Shown piece after piece: positions 20,453-30,877 of a DNA stretch of 64,000 nt; within the stretch, counting starts at the first letter, position 1; each line of letters opens with the position of its first letter. This DNA is from an uncultured Actinomycetes bacterium (GTDB lineage: Bacteria; Actinomycetota; Actinomycetes; Mycobacteriales; Mycobacteriaceae): positions 1 through 64,000 of the forward strand of contig CAIRCP010000051.1 of the NCBI GenBank assembly GCA_903877095.1, given 5' to 3'. Both the position numbers and the translations under genes were made by a program. The notes beneath the pieces were generated by a model that saw nothing but the letters and a program-made list of their open reading frames with translations, was not told the origin of the DNA and searched no databases.

Positions 20453-21495
20453 CAGCCTTGCCGGTTGGGCTCGTCGAGCGCCTTAGGTGCGTCCTGGATG
20501 GCCTGGTGCAGCACCTCGAACACCTGCGGATCCCAGGTCAGGGCGGTCTTCCAATCGAGCTTGGCGGCGTTCGACACGTAGATGCTGTGGGTGTCGTCGA
20601 AGACATGGCAGCTTCGATGCGGCAGCACCGGGTCCCCGACGCTCTTGGCGAGCGCGCTTTCCTCGGCCACCAGCCCGTCGTTGGGCCACATCGCCGGGTT
20701 GGCCCCCGCCGGCCCGGTGAACTTCTTGCCGGCGATCAGCACCACCGGAATCTTGTCCAGCACCCCGGCCTGGAAGTCGTTCCAGCCGTTCTTGCCGGTC
20801 AGGTATTGCTTGTTCACCTCCCGGCCAGAGCCCGACATCAGTTCCAGCACGCGGGCTTTGAACGTCGTCATGGCGCCTTCGCATAGCTTGTCGCCCTGGC
20901 ACTCACTGAGGGCGATGAGGTCGTTGGCGTAGTCGGACAGGTAGGACCCCTGCCACGGCGTGCCGACGGTGGTCAGTGAGCGGATCTTCACCTTGCTGTC
21001 GGTGGTGGCCAGCACCCGGATCGCCGCCCGCGAGTACAGTCCGCCCATCGAGTGGGCGACGAAATCGACCTCGGTGACGCCCTTTTCGTTGTACAGCCAG
21101 TTGACGAAGCGGGCCAGATGCTCGCCCGCGGTGTCGATGCTCCCGGTGGAGTTCACCGTCATGTTGTCGGGCAGGGTCAGCGGGCACACCCCGAACGCCC
21201 CGAAGCCCTGCTGGTCGGTCACCTGGCCGCGGCCGTTCATGGCCGGAGAGGTGTAGACCTTGTAGCCCTTGCCGATCAGGGATTCGCGGATCGCGGTGTC
21301 GGTGTTTCCGGCGGCCAGGCCGGTCGCGCAGGCCGCATCGTTTGTGGTGAACGGGCTGACGGCGTCGCCGCCGGACACCACCACGACAGCCGCTCCCGGC
21401 GGCCGCTTGTCCCCCGATCCGGGAGGGCTGGTGCAGCCGCTCAGCACCGTCGTCGCCGTCAGTGCCGCAACCGTCGCCGCCAGGAATTTCCACAT
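20449..21495 (-). CDS. Secreted/lipoprotein triacylglycerol lipase-like alpha/beta hydrolase
   Basis: Signal with LSGC lipobox; VDFVAHSMGGLYSR nucleophile elbow. Confidence 0.83.
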   Translation of the reverse strand: MWKFLAATVAALTATTVLSGCTSPPGSGDKRPPGAAVVVVSGGDAVSPFTTNDAACATGLAAGNTDTAIRESLIGKGYKVYTSPAMNGRGQVTDQQGFGAFGVCPLTLPDNMTVNSTGSIDTAGEHLARFVNWLYNEKGVTEVDFVAHSMGGLYSRAAIRVLATTDSKVKIRSLTTVGTPWQGSYLSDYANDLIALSECQGDKLCEGAMTTFKARVLELMSGSGREVNKQYLTGKNGWNDFQAGVLDKIPVVLIAGKKFTGPAGANPAMWPNDGLVAEESALAKSVGDPVLPHRSCHVFDDTHSIYVSNAAKLDWKTALTWDPQVFEVLHQAIQDAPKALDEPNRQGC

Positions 21496-21497
21496 GA

Positions 21498-22529
<1,032 letters not shown>

Positions 22530-22550
22530 AACCATGACGGACTTCGTCTG

Positions 22551-23444
22551 ATGGATGTCGCGGCCCGGTTCGAACGGCTGCGGGTTCGCTTTCCCCGGCT
22601 GGATCATGCGGTGCGCGCCCAGCAGCGTTACGACAAAGCCAACGGCGACTTCTGTGCCGCCGCCGTCACCTACTACTCGATCTTCGCGCTGTTCCCGCTG
22701 CTGATGGTGGGCTGCGCCGTCGTCGGCTTCATGCTGGCCAGCCGGCCCGGACTGCTGGCCGAGATCGATAACCGGGTCAAGGCGGCCGTCACCGGGGACT
22801 TCGCCCAACAACTCATCAGCTTGATTGACGCGGCCATCGCGTCGCGCACCTCAGTCGGGTTGATCGGTCTGGGGACCGCACTGTGGGCCGGGCTGACCTG
22901 GATGAGTCACCTGCGTGGCGCTCTGAGCCAGATGTGGGACCCCGCGTCGGTCTCCACCCGCGATTTTCTGGCGGCCAAGATGTCGGATCTGTCGACGCTG
23001 GTGTCGACCTTTCTGGCCATCGTGGCGACCTTCGGGCTCACCTGGCTGGCCAGCGGGCCGCTCAGCGTGGCCGGCGCGATCCGCGGGGCCTCACTGGTGA
23101 TGTCGATCCTGGTGGCATGGCTGCTGTTCACCTGGATGATCGCCCGCCTCCCACGGGAACCGGTGCCGATGCGCCGCGCCGCCGAAGCCGGTCTGCTGGC
23201 CGCGGTGATGTTCGAAGCGTTCAAGCAGCTGGGTTCGGTGTACCTGCGGGTGGTGATGCGCGGCCCGGCCGGCACCACGTTCGGCCCGGTGTTCGGCCTG
23301 ATGGTGTTCGCTTACATCACTGCGCGGCTGGTCCTGTTCGCGACCGCCTGGGCGGCGACTCAGCCGGTGAGCAGCGATCGGCCGGCTGTGGCGAGCAGCG
23401 ATCAGCAGGGTTCGGGCGTCACCGGGCCTGCACCCGCTGATTGA
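22551..23444 (+). CDS. YihY/BrkB-family inner membrane protein
   Basis: [20 protein letters not shown] and further TM helices; Rv3335c-like, next to trpS. Confidence 0.88.
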   Translation: MDVAARFERLRVRFPRLDHAVRAQQRYDKANGDFCAAAVTYYSIFALFPLLMVGCAVVGFMLASRPGLLAEIDNRVKAAVTGDFAQQLISLIDAAIASRTSVGLIGLGTALWAGLTWMSHLRGALSQMWDPASVSTRDFLAAKMSDLSTLVSTFLAIVATFGLTWLASGPLSVAGAIRGASLVMSILVAWLLFTWMIARLPREPVPMRRAAEAGLLAAVMFEAFKQLGSVYLRVVMRGPAGTTFGPVFGLMVFAYITARLVLFATAWAATQPVSSDRPAVASSDQQGSGVTGPAPAD

Positions 23445-24714
23445 GCGAGCGCGCGGCCATGATGAGGCTGAACACGATGACGGTCCCCACCACCGCCACC
23501 CCGACCCGCACCGGCAGCGCGTCGCCGGTCAGCATCGGCGCGGCATTCGGCGGCGCCTCGGGTTTGGGCGGGGTCAATGACGGATCCGGCTCGATCAAGG
23601 TGCCGATCTTGGTGCCCGGCGCGGTCGCGAACCCGTAGTCGAGCAGATGCGCGGTCTGTTCCCAGGGCGCGATCGGCTCCCGGCTGCCGCGCAGCAGGAC
23701 GCCGACCAGGCGACGGCCGTCGCGGTTGGCCGCGCCGACGAAGGTCTGCCGGGCGTCGTCGGTGAATCCGGTCTTGCCGCCCAACGCGCCTGGATAGTTC
23801 AGCAGCAGCTTGTTGTCGTTCTCCAACTCGTAGGCCGGATGGTCGGAGGCCTCACCGGGCTTGGCCGGGTGGCCGGGGAAGTTGTAGGTCCGGGTGGCGA
23901 CGATGTCGGCGAACGTCGGGTTCTGGAACGCGTAGCGGTAAAAAAGCCCCATGTCGTAAGCCGAGGTGCTCATGCCGGGCCCGTCCAGGCCGGACGGCGT
24001 GGCCACCCGGGTGTCATGGGCGCCGAGTTTGCCGGCCAGGGTGTTGATCTTCTGGATGGCGACGTCCATGGCCTTTCCCGGGTCGCTTCGCTCCTGCCCT
24101 CCGGATGCCTTTCCCGGGTCGCTTCGCTCCTGCCCTCCGGCATCGCCAAGTGCGGCGGCAAGAGCGTGCGCGGCGTCGTTGCCGGAGTGCATCAACAGTC
24201 CATGCAGCAGGTCGTTGACGGTGTAGTGACCCCCCAGATCCACGCCCACCTTGGTGCCCTCGGCGTTGGCGTCGTCCTGGGTGCCCTCGATGACCCGGTT
24301 CAACGGCAGTTCGCTGATCGCCTGCATGGCCAGCAGCACCTTGATGATGCTGGCCGGCCGGTGCCGGCCGTGCGGATCGCGGGCGGCGATCACCTCGCCA
24401 CTGTCGATATCGGCGACCAGCCAGGCCTCCGCCGACACGTCACCGGGAAGCGGGGGAGTGCCGGCGGCGACGAGGACGCCGCAACTGCCCAGGGCGTCGC
24501 CGCCGACCGGGGTGGCGGGGACGGCCAGTGGCTGCGGGGGGTCACCCGCCGTTGGCACCTCGGAGGAGTCGACGGCCGGCGGGGTGGACACCTTGTAGGG
24601 GCAGCTGTTGGGATCCGGCGCCGCCACGGGGTCGGCCCATGCGACGACCGGGGCGCCGACGAGGCACAGCGTCGCCGCCAGCGCAGCCGCCCGCGCCAGT
24701 AGTGAGGTCCGCAT
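23419..24714 (-). CDS. dacB: D-alanyl-D-alanine carboxypeptidase (DacB-like) with in-frame 36-bp repeat insertion
   Basis: [12 protein letters not shown] (SxxK), [17 protein letters not shown] (KTG), C-terminal TM; contains [23 protein letters not shown]. Confidence 0.93.
   Translation of the reverse strand: MRTSLLARAAALAATLCLVGAPVVAWADPVAAPDPNSCPYKVSTPPAVDSSEVPTAGDPPQPLAVPATPVGGDALGSCGVLVAAGTPPLPGDVSAEAWLVADIDSGEVIAARDPHGRHRPASIIKVLLAMQAISELPLNRVIEGTQDDANAEGTKVGVDLGGHYTVNDLLHGLLMHSGNDAAHALAAALGDAGGQERSDPGKASGGQERSDPGKAMDVAIQKINTLAGKLGAHDTRVATPSGLDGPGMSTSAYDMGLFYRYAFQNPTFADIVATRTYNFPGHPAKPGEASDHPAYELENDNKLLLNYPGALGGKTGFTDDARQTFVGAANRDGRRLVGVLLRGSREPIAPWEQTAHLLDYGFATAPGTKIGTLIEPDPSLTPPKPEAPPNAAPMLTGDALPVRVGVAVVGTVIVFSLIMAARSLNQRVQAR
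24071..24135 (-). repeat. Two copies of a 29-bp dispersed repeat (36-bp period) inside dacB
   Basis: gcctttcccgggtcgcttcgctcctgccc at 24071-24099 and 24107-24135; identical reverse-complement copy at 39968-39996. Confidence 0.97.
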
Positions 24715-24796
24715 TCGTCGCAGGTTAGGGGATCGCCGACCCGATTCGACGGAGCCGCGCTGTGACTGGTGTGATTATTGGGACTTGGACCCGGGC

Positions 24797-26209
24797 TCAG
24801 GCCCGCACATTGGCCCAGGCGTCCCCGAGGGTTTGCAGCTGATCCCAGGCCCGGGTCAGAACGTGGCGCAGGACGCCTTCGATCTCGTCGAACACGGCCT
24901 GATCGCTGATCAGCGGCGGTGCGAGCTGGATCACCGAGTCGCCGCGGTCGTCGGCGCGGCAGTACAGCCCCGCCTCGAACAGTTCGACGGACAGGAAGCT
25001 GCGCAGCAGCCATTCGGACAGTTCGTCGTCGAGGACTTCCTTGGTCGCTTTGTCCTTGACCAGTTCGATGCCGTAGAAGAAGCCCTCGCCGCGGACGTCA
25101 CCCACGATCGGGAGGTCCAGCAGGCGCTCCAGGGTGGCCCGGAACGCCGGGGCGGTGTTCTTGACGTGGTCGTTGAGGCCTTCGCGCTCGAAGATGTCGA
25201 GGTTGGCCAGCGCTACCGCGGCGGACACCGGATGGCCGCCGAAGGTGTAGCCGTGTGCGAAGGCGGTGGCGCCGTCGTTGAACGGCTCGAACAGCCGGTC
25301 GTGGGCGATCATCGCCCCGATCGGGGAGTACCCCGAGCTCATGCCCTTGGCGGTGGTGATGATGTCCGGGACGTAGCCGAAGTCGTTGCAGGCGAACATC
25401 GAACCGATGCGGCCGAAGGCGCAGATGGTCTCGTCGGACACCAGCAGCACGTCGTACTCATCGCAGATCTCGCGGACCCGCTCGAAATACCCCGGCGGGG
25501 GCGGGAAGCAGCCGCCGGCGTTCTGTACCGGCTCCAGGAACACCGCGGCGACCGAATCCGGGCCCTCGAACTCGATGGCCTCGGCGATGCGGTCGGCCGC
25601 CCACTGCCCGAATTCCTTGATATCGGTGTCGTGGCCCTTCGGGGCGCGGTACCAGTTGGTGTTGGGCACCCGGAATCCGCCCGGGGTGATCGGCTCGAAC
25701 GGAATCTTGAACGTCGGCAGACCGGTGATGGCCAGCGCTCCCTGCGGGGTGCCGTGGTAGGCGATGGCGCGCGAAATCACTTTGAACTTGCCCGGTTTGC
25801 CCTTGAGCTTGAAGTACTGCTTGGCCAGCTTCCATGCGCTCTCGACGGCTTCGCCGCCGCCGGTGGTGAAGAACACCCGATTCAGGTCACCGGGGGCATA
25901 GCCGGCGATGCGGGAGGCCAGTTCGATCGCCGGCTCGGTCGCATACGACCACAGCGGAAAGAACTCCAGCGTCTGCGCCTGCTTGGCGGCGGCCTCGGCC
26001 AGTTCTTTGCGGCCGTGGCCCACCTGGCAGGTGAACAGTCCGGACAGGCCGTCGATGTAGCGCTTGCCGGTGTTGTCCCAGATGTGCACGCCCTCGCCGC
26101 GGGTCATGATCGGCGGGGTGATGCCTTCGCCGTGGAGGGCGAAGTGGCCCCACAAATGCCGGTCGGCCTTCTGGGAAAGCCAGGCGGCACGGTCTGCGGA
26201 GAGAGTCAT
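24797..26209 (-). CDS. Class III (omega/beta-alanine-type) aminotransferase
   Basis: PLP class III aminotransferase, FAHGYTFGGHPVSAA; Rv3329-like next to dacB; ATGA overlap with lrp. Confidence 0.9.
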   Translation of the reverse strand: MTLSADRAAWLSQKADRHLWGHFALHGEGITPPIMTRGEGVHIWDNTGKRYIDGLSGLFTCQVGHGRKELAEAAAKQAQTLEFFPLWSYATEPAIELASRIAGYAPGDLNRVFFTTGGGEAVESAWKLAKQYFKLKGKPGKFKVISRAIAYHGTPQGALAITGLPTFKIPFEPITPGGFRVPNTNWYRAPKGHDTDIKEFGQWAADRIAEAIEFEGPDSVAAVFLEPVQNAGGCFPPPPGYFERVREICDEYDVLLVSDETICAFGRIGSMFACNDFGYVPDIITTAKGMSSGYSPIGAMIAHDRLFEPFNDGATAFAHGYTFGGHPVSAAVALANLDIFEREGLNDHVKNTAPAFRATLERLLDLPIVGDVRGEGFFYGIELVKDKATKEVLDDELSEWLLRSFLSVELFEAGLYCRADDRGDSVIQLAPPLISDQAVFDEIEGVLRHVLTRAWDQLQTLGDAWANVRA

Positions 26210-26712
26210 CGAGTACCCCAATTATATTGTTGTTTAACGAGTTTCAAATAGACGAGCGTCTCGGTGGAGGTCACTCCGGGCACCGATCGGATCTCGGTGT
26301 TGAGCAGGTCGAGCAGCTCCGCGTCGTCGGCGCACACCACCTCGACGATGGCGTCGTAGTTGCCGGCGGTGAGCACCACGTAGTCCACCGAGTCGAGTTC
26401 AGCGAGACGCTCGGCCACCTTGGTCGCGTCACCCTGGCAGCGGATGCCCACCATGGCCTGGCGCGAGAATCCCAGCTGCATCGGGTCGGTGACCGCGACG
26501 ATCTGCATCACCCCGGAGTCGATCAGCCGTTGCACGCGCTGGCGCACCGCGGCCTCCGAAAGACCCACCGCCTTGCCGATGCCCGCGTACGAGCGCCGGC
26601 CGTCATGCTGAAGCTTTTCGATGATCGCCTTCGACATCTCGTCGAGGTGGGTCGGAAGCGGTCCAGCAGTGCGCGCCACGAAGCGCCCGTTGGGCACTCT
26701 TGAGTCGCGCAT
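26206..26712 (-). CDS. Lrp/AsnC-family transcriptional regulator
   Basis: N-terminal HTH (YAGIGKAVGLSEAAVRQRVQRLIDSGVM) and RAM domain. Confidence 0.91.
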   Translation of the reverse strand: MRDSRVPNGRFVARTAGPLPTHLDEMSKAIIEKLQHDGRRSYAGIGKAVGLSEAAVRQRVQRLIDSGVMQIVAVTDPMQLGFSRQAMVGIRCQGDATKVAERLAELDSVDYVVLTAGNYDAIVEVVCADDAELLDLLNTEIRSVPGVTSTETLVYLKLVKQQYNWGTR

Positions 26713-26778
26713 CCCATGATTGTGCACGGATTCCGTTGTTTTGGGCAATTTTCGCGACGAAATACGTAGGATTTGGTC

Positions 26779-28251
26779 GTGATTCCCAGTAGTTGGATCG
26801 ACGGCGCCCCGGTGACCACCGACGGCACCGCGCATCAGGTCATCAATCCTGCCACCGGAGCAGTGGTCGCCGAACTCGCTTTGGCCACCGCCGCCGACGT
26901 CGACATCGCGGTGGCGTCCGCACGCGCGGCGTTACCCGGATGGTCGACGGCCACGCCCTCCGAACGGTCGGCGGTGCTGTTCAAGCTCGCCGAACTGGTA
27001 CAGGAACACGCCGGGCAGATCGTCGCCGAAGAGGTAAGCCAGACCGGAAAGCCGGTCCGGCTGGCGACCGAATTCGACGTGCCGGGCAGCATCGACAACA
27101 TCGCGTTCTTCGCCGGCGCAGCCCGCCATCTGGAGGGCAAGGCCACCGCCGAGTACTCCGCCGACCACACCTCGTCGATCAGGCGCGAGGCAGTGGGTGT
27201 GGTGGCCACCATCACCCCGTGGAACTATCCGCTGCAGATGGCGGTGTGGAAGGTGATCCCCGCGCTGGCCGCCGGTTGCTCGGTGGTGATCAAGCCGGCC
27301 GAGATCACTCCGCTGACCACTTTGACCCTGGCCCGGCTGGCGACTGAGGCCGGTCTGCCCGACGGAGTGCTCAACGTCGTCACCGGGGCCGGCGCCGACG
27401 CCGGCCAGCGGTTGGCCGCGCACCCGGGCGTCGACGTGGTGACCTTCACCGGGTCGACGGCCGTGGGCCGGAAAGTCATGGCGGCGGCCGCTCTTCAGGG
27501 CCACCGCACTCAGCTTGAGTTGGGCGGCAAGGCGCCGTTTGTGGTCTTCGACGACGCCGACCTCGACGCGGCCGTGCACGGCGCGGTGGCCGGTGCCCTG
27601 ATCAACTCCGGGCAGGACTGCACCGCCGCCACCCGGGCCATCGTGGCCGCCAACCTGTACGACGACTTCGTCGCCGGGGTTGCTGAGCTGATGGGCAAGG
27701 TCGTCGTCGGCGACCCGCAGGATCCCGACACCGACCTCGGCCCGCTGATCACCGCCGCCCACCGCGCCAAAGTGGCCGCCATGGTGGACCGCGCTCCCGG
27801 CCAGGGTGGCCGCGTCGTCACCGGTGGCAAGGCCCCCGACCTGCCGGGTTCGTTCTATCTGCCGACCCTGATCGCCGACGTGGGGGAGGACTCCGAGGTC
27901 TACCGCGACGAGATCTTCGGCCCGGTGCTCACCGTGCGCCGCCACGACGGCGACGACGACGCCCTGCGCCAGGCCAACGACACCGACTACGGTCTGGCCG
28001 CGTCAGCGTGGACCCGCGACGTCTACCGGGCCCAGCGCGCCTCGCGGGAGATCAAGGCCGGCTGCGTGTGGATCAACGACCACATCCCGATCATCAGCGA
28101 GATGCCGCACGGCGGCGTCGGGGCGTCCGGTTTCGGCAAGGACATGAGCGACTACTCCTTCGAGGAGTACCTCACCATCAAGCACGTAATGAGCGACATC
28201 ATCGGTGCCGTCGAAAAGCCCTGGCACCGAACGATTTTCAGCCTGCGCTAA
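26779..28251 (+). CDS. NAD-dependent aldehyde dehydrogenase (gamma-aminobutyraldehyde dehydrogenase-like)
   Basis: TPWNYPLQMAVWK, LELGGKAPFVVFDDADLDAAV, NSGQDCTA catalytic Cys. Confidence 0.9.
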   Translation: MIPSSWIDGAPVTTDGTAHQVINPATGAVVAELALATAADVDIAVASARAALPGWSTATPSERSAVLFKLAELVQEHAGQIVAEEVSQTGKPVRLATEFDVPGSIDNIAFFAGAARHLEGKATAEYSADHTSSIRREAVGVVATITPWNYPLQMAVWKVIPALAAGCSVVIKPAEITPLTTLTLARLATEAGLPDGVLNVVTGAGADAGQRLAAHPGVDVVTFTGSTAVGRKVMAAAALQGHRTQLELGGKAPFVVFDDADLDAAVHGAVAGALINSGQDCTAATRAIVAANLYDDFVAGVAELMGKVVVGDPQDPDTDLGPLITAAHRAKVAAMVDRAPGQGGRVVTGGKAPDLPGSFYLPTLIADVGEDSEVYRDEIFGPVLTVRRHDGDDDALRQANDTDYGLAASAWTRDVYRAQRASREIKAGCVWINDHIPIISEMPHGGVGASGFGKDMSDYSFEEYLTIKHVMSDIIGAVEKPWHRTIFSLR

Positions 28252-28289
28252 GCCGGCTGACGACCGAGCGACGCTCGGCGTCCCCGGGG

Positions 28290-30008
28290 CTAGCCGCTCT
28301 TGGTGAACTCCTCGCCGGTCTCCGGGTTGATCGCCGTCTCGCCCGGGGGCAGGTTCGACAGATCCGGGGCGATGACCGTCGGCACGTCGCCGGAGTCGGG
28401 CAGGCCGAACATCGGCTCCACGCCCTGGGCCGGCAACAGAACCAGATCGCTGCTGGACCGGCGCGGCAGGGTAAGCCCGTGGAAGTAGGCCGGTGCGGTG
28501 ATCCACTGGATCACCATCAGCACCAGGCCCAGCGCAAGTGCGCCGATGCCCACCACCGCCACGGCCCCGTAGCCGAAGATCGTCACGTTGTTGCCGTCGT
28601 CGTCGGTGAGCCAGTCCGGCTGGGCGTACTGAATCAAGCCGTAGATGAACACCGCGCTCAGAATGAGGGCGCCGAGCAGGGGCACCACGCCCCGCATCAT
28701 CAGATCGCGGCCCGACTTGGTCAGGTCCTTGCGGTAGAACCAGACGCAGGCGAACCCGGTCAGGCCGTAGTAGAACGCGATCATCAAGCCCACCGAACCG
28801 ATCAGCGCCGTCAGCAGATTGGGGCTGACCAACGTGAACAGCAGATAGAACAGGATCGACACCGCACCCATCGTGATGGTGGCGACCGTGGGCGTCAGGT
28901 ACTGCCGGTGGATCTTGGCGAACGAGGTCGGCAGCGCCTTGTAGACGCCCATCGACAGCGTGGTGCGTGCGGTGGGCAGGATCGTGGTCTGGGTCGAGGC
29001 CGAGGCGGACGTGAGGATCGACGCGGCGAGGAGCATCAGCCCGATCTTGCCCAGGAAACTGTCGCCGAACAGGTCGTGTCCGACGGCGGCGAAGACGTCA
29101 TTGGCATTGTCCTGGTTGCCCAGTCCGACACCCTGGTCGCCGACACCGGCGAATGCGATGGTTGCCACCGACACCAGCGCGTAGGTGGCCAGCAGCAGGA
29201 ACGTGGAGATGACCGCCGCCCGGCCCGGAGTGGTGCCCGGGTCGTCGGACTCCTCGTTGCAGGCCACCGCGGTGTCCCAGCCCCAGTAGATGAACAGCGC
29301 GGTCAGCAGCGCCGGTGCGATCACGGTGGTGAGGTCCAGTCCGGCCGGCCAGAACCAGTCCAGCGACGGCTTGAGGGAGTAGGTCTCGGCCTGCCCGGTG
29401 TAGACCTTGTACAGCGCGACGGCGGCGAACGCGATCAGCACGACGAGTTCGATGCCGAGCAGCCCGTACTGGATCCGGGCCGAGACCTCGATACCGCGGT
29501 AGCAGATGTAGGTCATCACGATGATCCAGACGACGCCGGCCACGGTCGACCACGTTGTGCTGTCGGCGAGATCAGAGGCGCCGAAGAGGGTGAACGAGTA
29601 GGAGCCCGCGATCTGGGCCAGGTTGGCCATGACGATGACGTCGGCGGCGATGATGCCCCAGCCGCCCATCCAGCCCACCAACGGCCCGAACGCCCGAGAC
29701 GCCCAGGTGAAGGTGGTGCCGCAGTCCGGCTCGGCCTTGTTGAGTTCCTGGTAGGCGACCGCGATCATGTACATCGGGATGAAAGCCAGCAGGATGATTG
29801 CCGGGGCCTTCACGCCGGCCAGCAGTGCGCCGCCGCTGGCGACGATCAGCCCGAGGCTGGCTGCCAGGGAGTAGGCCGGCGCGGTCGACGCCATCCCGAC
29901 GACGATGCTGGACACCAAGCCCAGCGCCCCGCCCTTGAGGCCTTTGCTGTCCACGGCGCCGGAGGACGCCGGTCCTACCGGCTCAACGGTCAGCTCACCT
30001 TTACTCAC
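28290..30008 (-). CDS. APC-family amino acid/polyamine permease
   Basis: 12+ TM helices, GMASTAPAYSLAASLG, GWGIIAADVIVMANLAQIAGSY. Confidence 0.9.
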   Translation of the reverse strand: MSKGELTVEPVGPASSGAVDSKGLKGGALGLVSSIVVGMASTAPAYSLAASLGLIVASGGALLAGVKAPAIILLAFIPMYMIAVAYQELNKAEPDCGTTFTWASRAFGPLVGWMGGWGIIAADVIVMANLAQIAGSYSFTLFGASDLADSTTWSTVAGVVWIIVMTYICYRGIEVSARIQYGLLGIELVVLIAFAAVALYKVYTGQAETYSLKPSLDWFWPAGLDLTTVIAPALLTALFIYWGWDTAVACNEESDDPGTTPGRAAVISTFLLLATYALVSVATIAFAGVGDQGVGLGNQDNANDVFAAVGHDLFGDSFLGKIGLMLLAASILTSASASTQTTILPTARTTLSMGVYKALPTSFAKIHRQYLTPTVATITMGAVSILFYLLFTLVSPNLLTALIGSVGLMIAFYYGLTGFACVWFYRKDLTKSGRDLMMRGVVPLLGALILSAVFIYGLIQYAQPDWLTDDDGNNVTIFGYGAVAVVGIGALALGLVLMVIQWITAPAYFHGLTLPRRSSSDLVLLPAQGVEPMFGLPDSGDVPTVIAPDLSNLPPGETAINPETGEEFTKSG

Positions 30009-30093
30009 GGGCCACTCCTTGAGGTCGGAAGAACCCACTGAGAGTACGACCCGAACCTGGAGTTTGCGCGGCTAGGTCAGTTGAACGGTGAGG

Positions 30094-30876
30094 TCAGTTG
30101 AACATCAGTGCGCGTTTGACCTCCTGGATTGCTTTGGTCACCTCGATCCCGCGCGGGCAGGCGTCAGTGCAGTTGAACGTGGTGCGGCAGCGCCACACGC
30201 CGTCGACATCGTTGAGGATCTCGAGGCGTTCGGCCGCGCCCTCGTCACGGCTGTCGAAGATGAAGCGGTGGGCGTTGACGATCGCCGCCGGCCCGAAATA
30301 ACTGCCCTCGTTCCAGAACACCGGGCAACTCGTCGTGCAGCACGCGCAGAGGATGCACTTGGTGGTGTCGTCGAAGCGGGCCCGGTCGGTCTGGCTCTGG
30401 ATGCGCTCTTTGGTCGGCGGGTTTCCGCTGGTGATGAGGTACGGCTTGACCGCGCGGTAGGCGTCGAAGAACGGCTCCATGTCGACCACGAGGTCTTTCT
30501 CGACCGGCAACCCGCGGATCGGCTCGATAGTGACGGTGAGTTGCTTGTCAGCATTCTTCGGTAGCAGGTCGCGCATGAGCACCTTGCATGCCAGCCGGTT
30601 GACTCCGTTGATCCGCATGGCGTCCGACCCGCACACACCGTGGGCGCAGGATCGCCGGAAGGTGAGCGTCCCGTCGAGGTAGCTCTTCGCGTACATGAGG
30701 AGATTCAGCATCCGGTCGCTGGGCAGGCACGGCACCCGGAAGCTCTGCCAGCCGCCGGTGTCGGTGAACCGGTCGGGGTTCTCCGGGTCGAACCGCGCGA
30801 TCTTCAAGGTGACCATCACCGCCCCCGCGGGGACGGGTGGAAGGGCCGGGTTGGCAGGGGACGGTGCGATCGTCAT
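30094..30876 (-). CDS. sdhB: Succinate dehydrogenase iron-sulfur subunit
   Basis: SCAHGVCGSDAMRINGVNRLAC, CILCACCTTSCP, NCTDACPRGI. Confidence 0.96.
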   Translation of the reverse strand: MTIAPSPANPALPPVPAGAVMVTLKIARFDPENPDRFTDTGGWQSFRVPCLPSDRMLNLLMYAKSYLDGTLTFRRSCAHGVCGSDAMRINGVNRLACKVLMRDLLPKNADKQLTVTIEPIRGLPVEKDLVVDMEPFFDAYRAVKPYLITSGNPPTKERIQSQTDRARFDDTTKCILCACCTTSCPVFWNEGSYFGPAAIVNAHRFIFDSRDEGAAERLEILNDVDGVWRCRTTFNCTDACPRGIEVTKAIQEVKRALMFN

Positions 30877-30877
30877 A

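Noticed and set aside
28008-30041. 677-aa plus-strand ORF
   Set aside because: Antisense to the APC permease, which has clear TM topology and family motifs.
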